This document shows, piece after piece, positions 6,088 through 6,171 of a stretch of DNA of 6,171 nt. A program made the position numbers and the translations under genes. The notes below the pieces were generated by a model, which saw only the letters and a list, made by a program, of their open reading frames with translations, searched no databases and had not been told where the DNA came from. Within the stretch, counting starts at the first letter, position 1; the number at the start of each line of letters is the position of its first letter. Source of the stretch: an uncultured Jeotgalicoccus sp. (GTDB lineage Bacteria; Bacillota; Bacilli; Staphylococcales; Salinicoccaceae); assembly GCA_947631305.1 (NCBI GenBank), contig CANRKV010000094.1, positions 1 to 6,171 on the forward strand, given 5' to 3'.

Positions 6088-6171
6088 TTATCCCAGTGCA
6101 ACATCCAGCACCATCATAATTGCAAAACCAATCATAAATGCAAAGACCGCTACATCGGAATGTCCATTTTT
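6088..6171 (-). CDS. ZIP-family divalent metal transporter, C-terminal fragment cut by window edge
   Basis: Only the last 27 codons and the TAA stop are inside the window; the frame is open to the edge. The fragment reads ...GHSDVA, a short link and MIGFAIMMVLDVALG at the C-terminus. A hydrophobic last helix ending in MMxLDxALG right at the C-terminus, preceded by a GH..(L/V)A segment, is typical of the final transmembrane helix of GufA-type ZIP zinc/iron transporters (the Bordetella ZIP ends similarly, from memory). The role would be metal ion movement across the membrane; substrate cannot be told. The gene converges on nupC and has its own terminator. The metal-site helices are outside the window, so the assignment rests on this tail alone. 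Confidence 0.75.
   Translation of the reverse strand, partial: KNGHSDVAVFAFMIGFAIMMVLDVALG

Overview
The window is a chromosomal core segment from a low-to-mid-GC Firmicute. It carries the class III heat-shock operon ctsR-mcsA-mcsB-clpC (read on the minus strand), with a divergent NupC-type nucleoside transporter on its right. That ctsR operon next to nupC is the arrangement known from Staphylococcus, and the protein sequences look staphylococcal. Base composition (roughly 40% or a little more G+C by eye, higher than S. aureus) suggests a relative such as Jeotgalicoccus, Salinicoccus or Macrococcus. The genus is an inference.

Layout: 19-59, a stem-loop ending the operon just after the clpC stop. 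62-4500 (minus), four tightly packed genes: clpC (814 aa), mcsB (about 337 aa), mcsA (170 aa) and ctsR (155 aa). Junctions are a 3-4 base gap or a short overlap, and each Shine-Dalgarno lies within the end of the gene before it. 4501-4771, a 271-bp divergent regulatory region: toward ctsR, a good sigma-A promoter whose start point and ribosome site are covered by a CtsR operator; toward nupC, a TATAAT -10 box with a catabolite-responsive element just upstream and a pair of TTGTTC-containing repeats beyond it. 4772-5983 (plus), nupC, followed by a strong terminator (6005-6036). 6041-6076, a second terminator for the opposite strand. 6088-6171 (minus), the last 27 codons of a ZIP-family metal transporter that runs off the window.

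How the genes work together: CtsR represses the operon from its own operator. On heat or protein stress, McsB, activated by zinc-binding McsA, phosphorylates arginines on client proteins and on CtsR. ClpC binds the phosphoarginine marks through its N-domain and, with ClpP (not in this window), unfolds and degrades the tagged proteins. NupC is a separate unit for nucleoside uptake, probably under CcpA carbon control.

Nothing here looks like an undescribed system. The points most worth checking are regulatory (PurR-like repeats and cre at nupC, interlocked terminators at 6005-6076) and protein-level (the F..AA..RDQ motif shared by McsA and the ClpC middle domain, and degenerate regulatory motifs in McsB).
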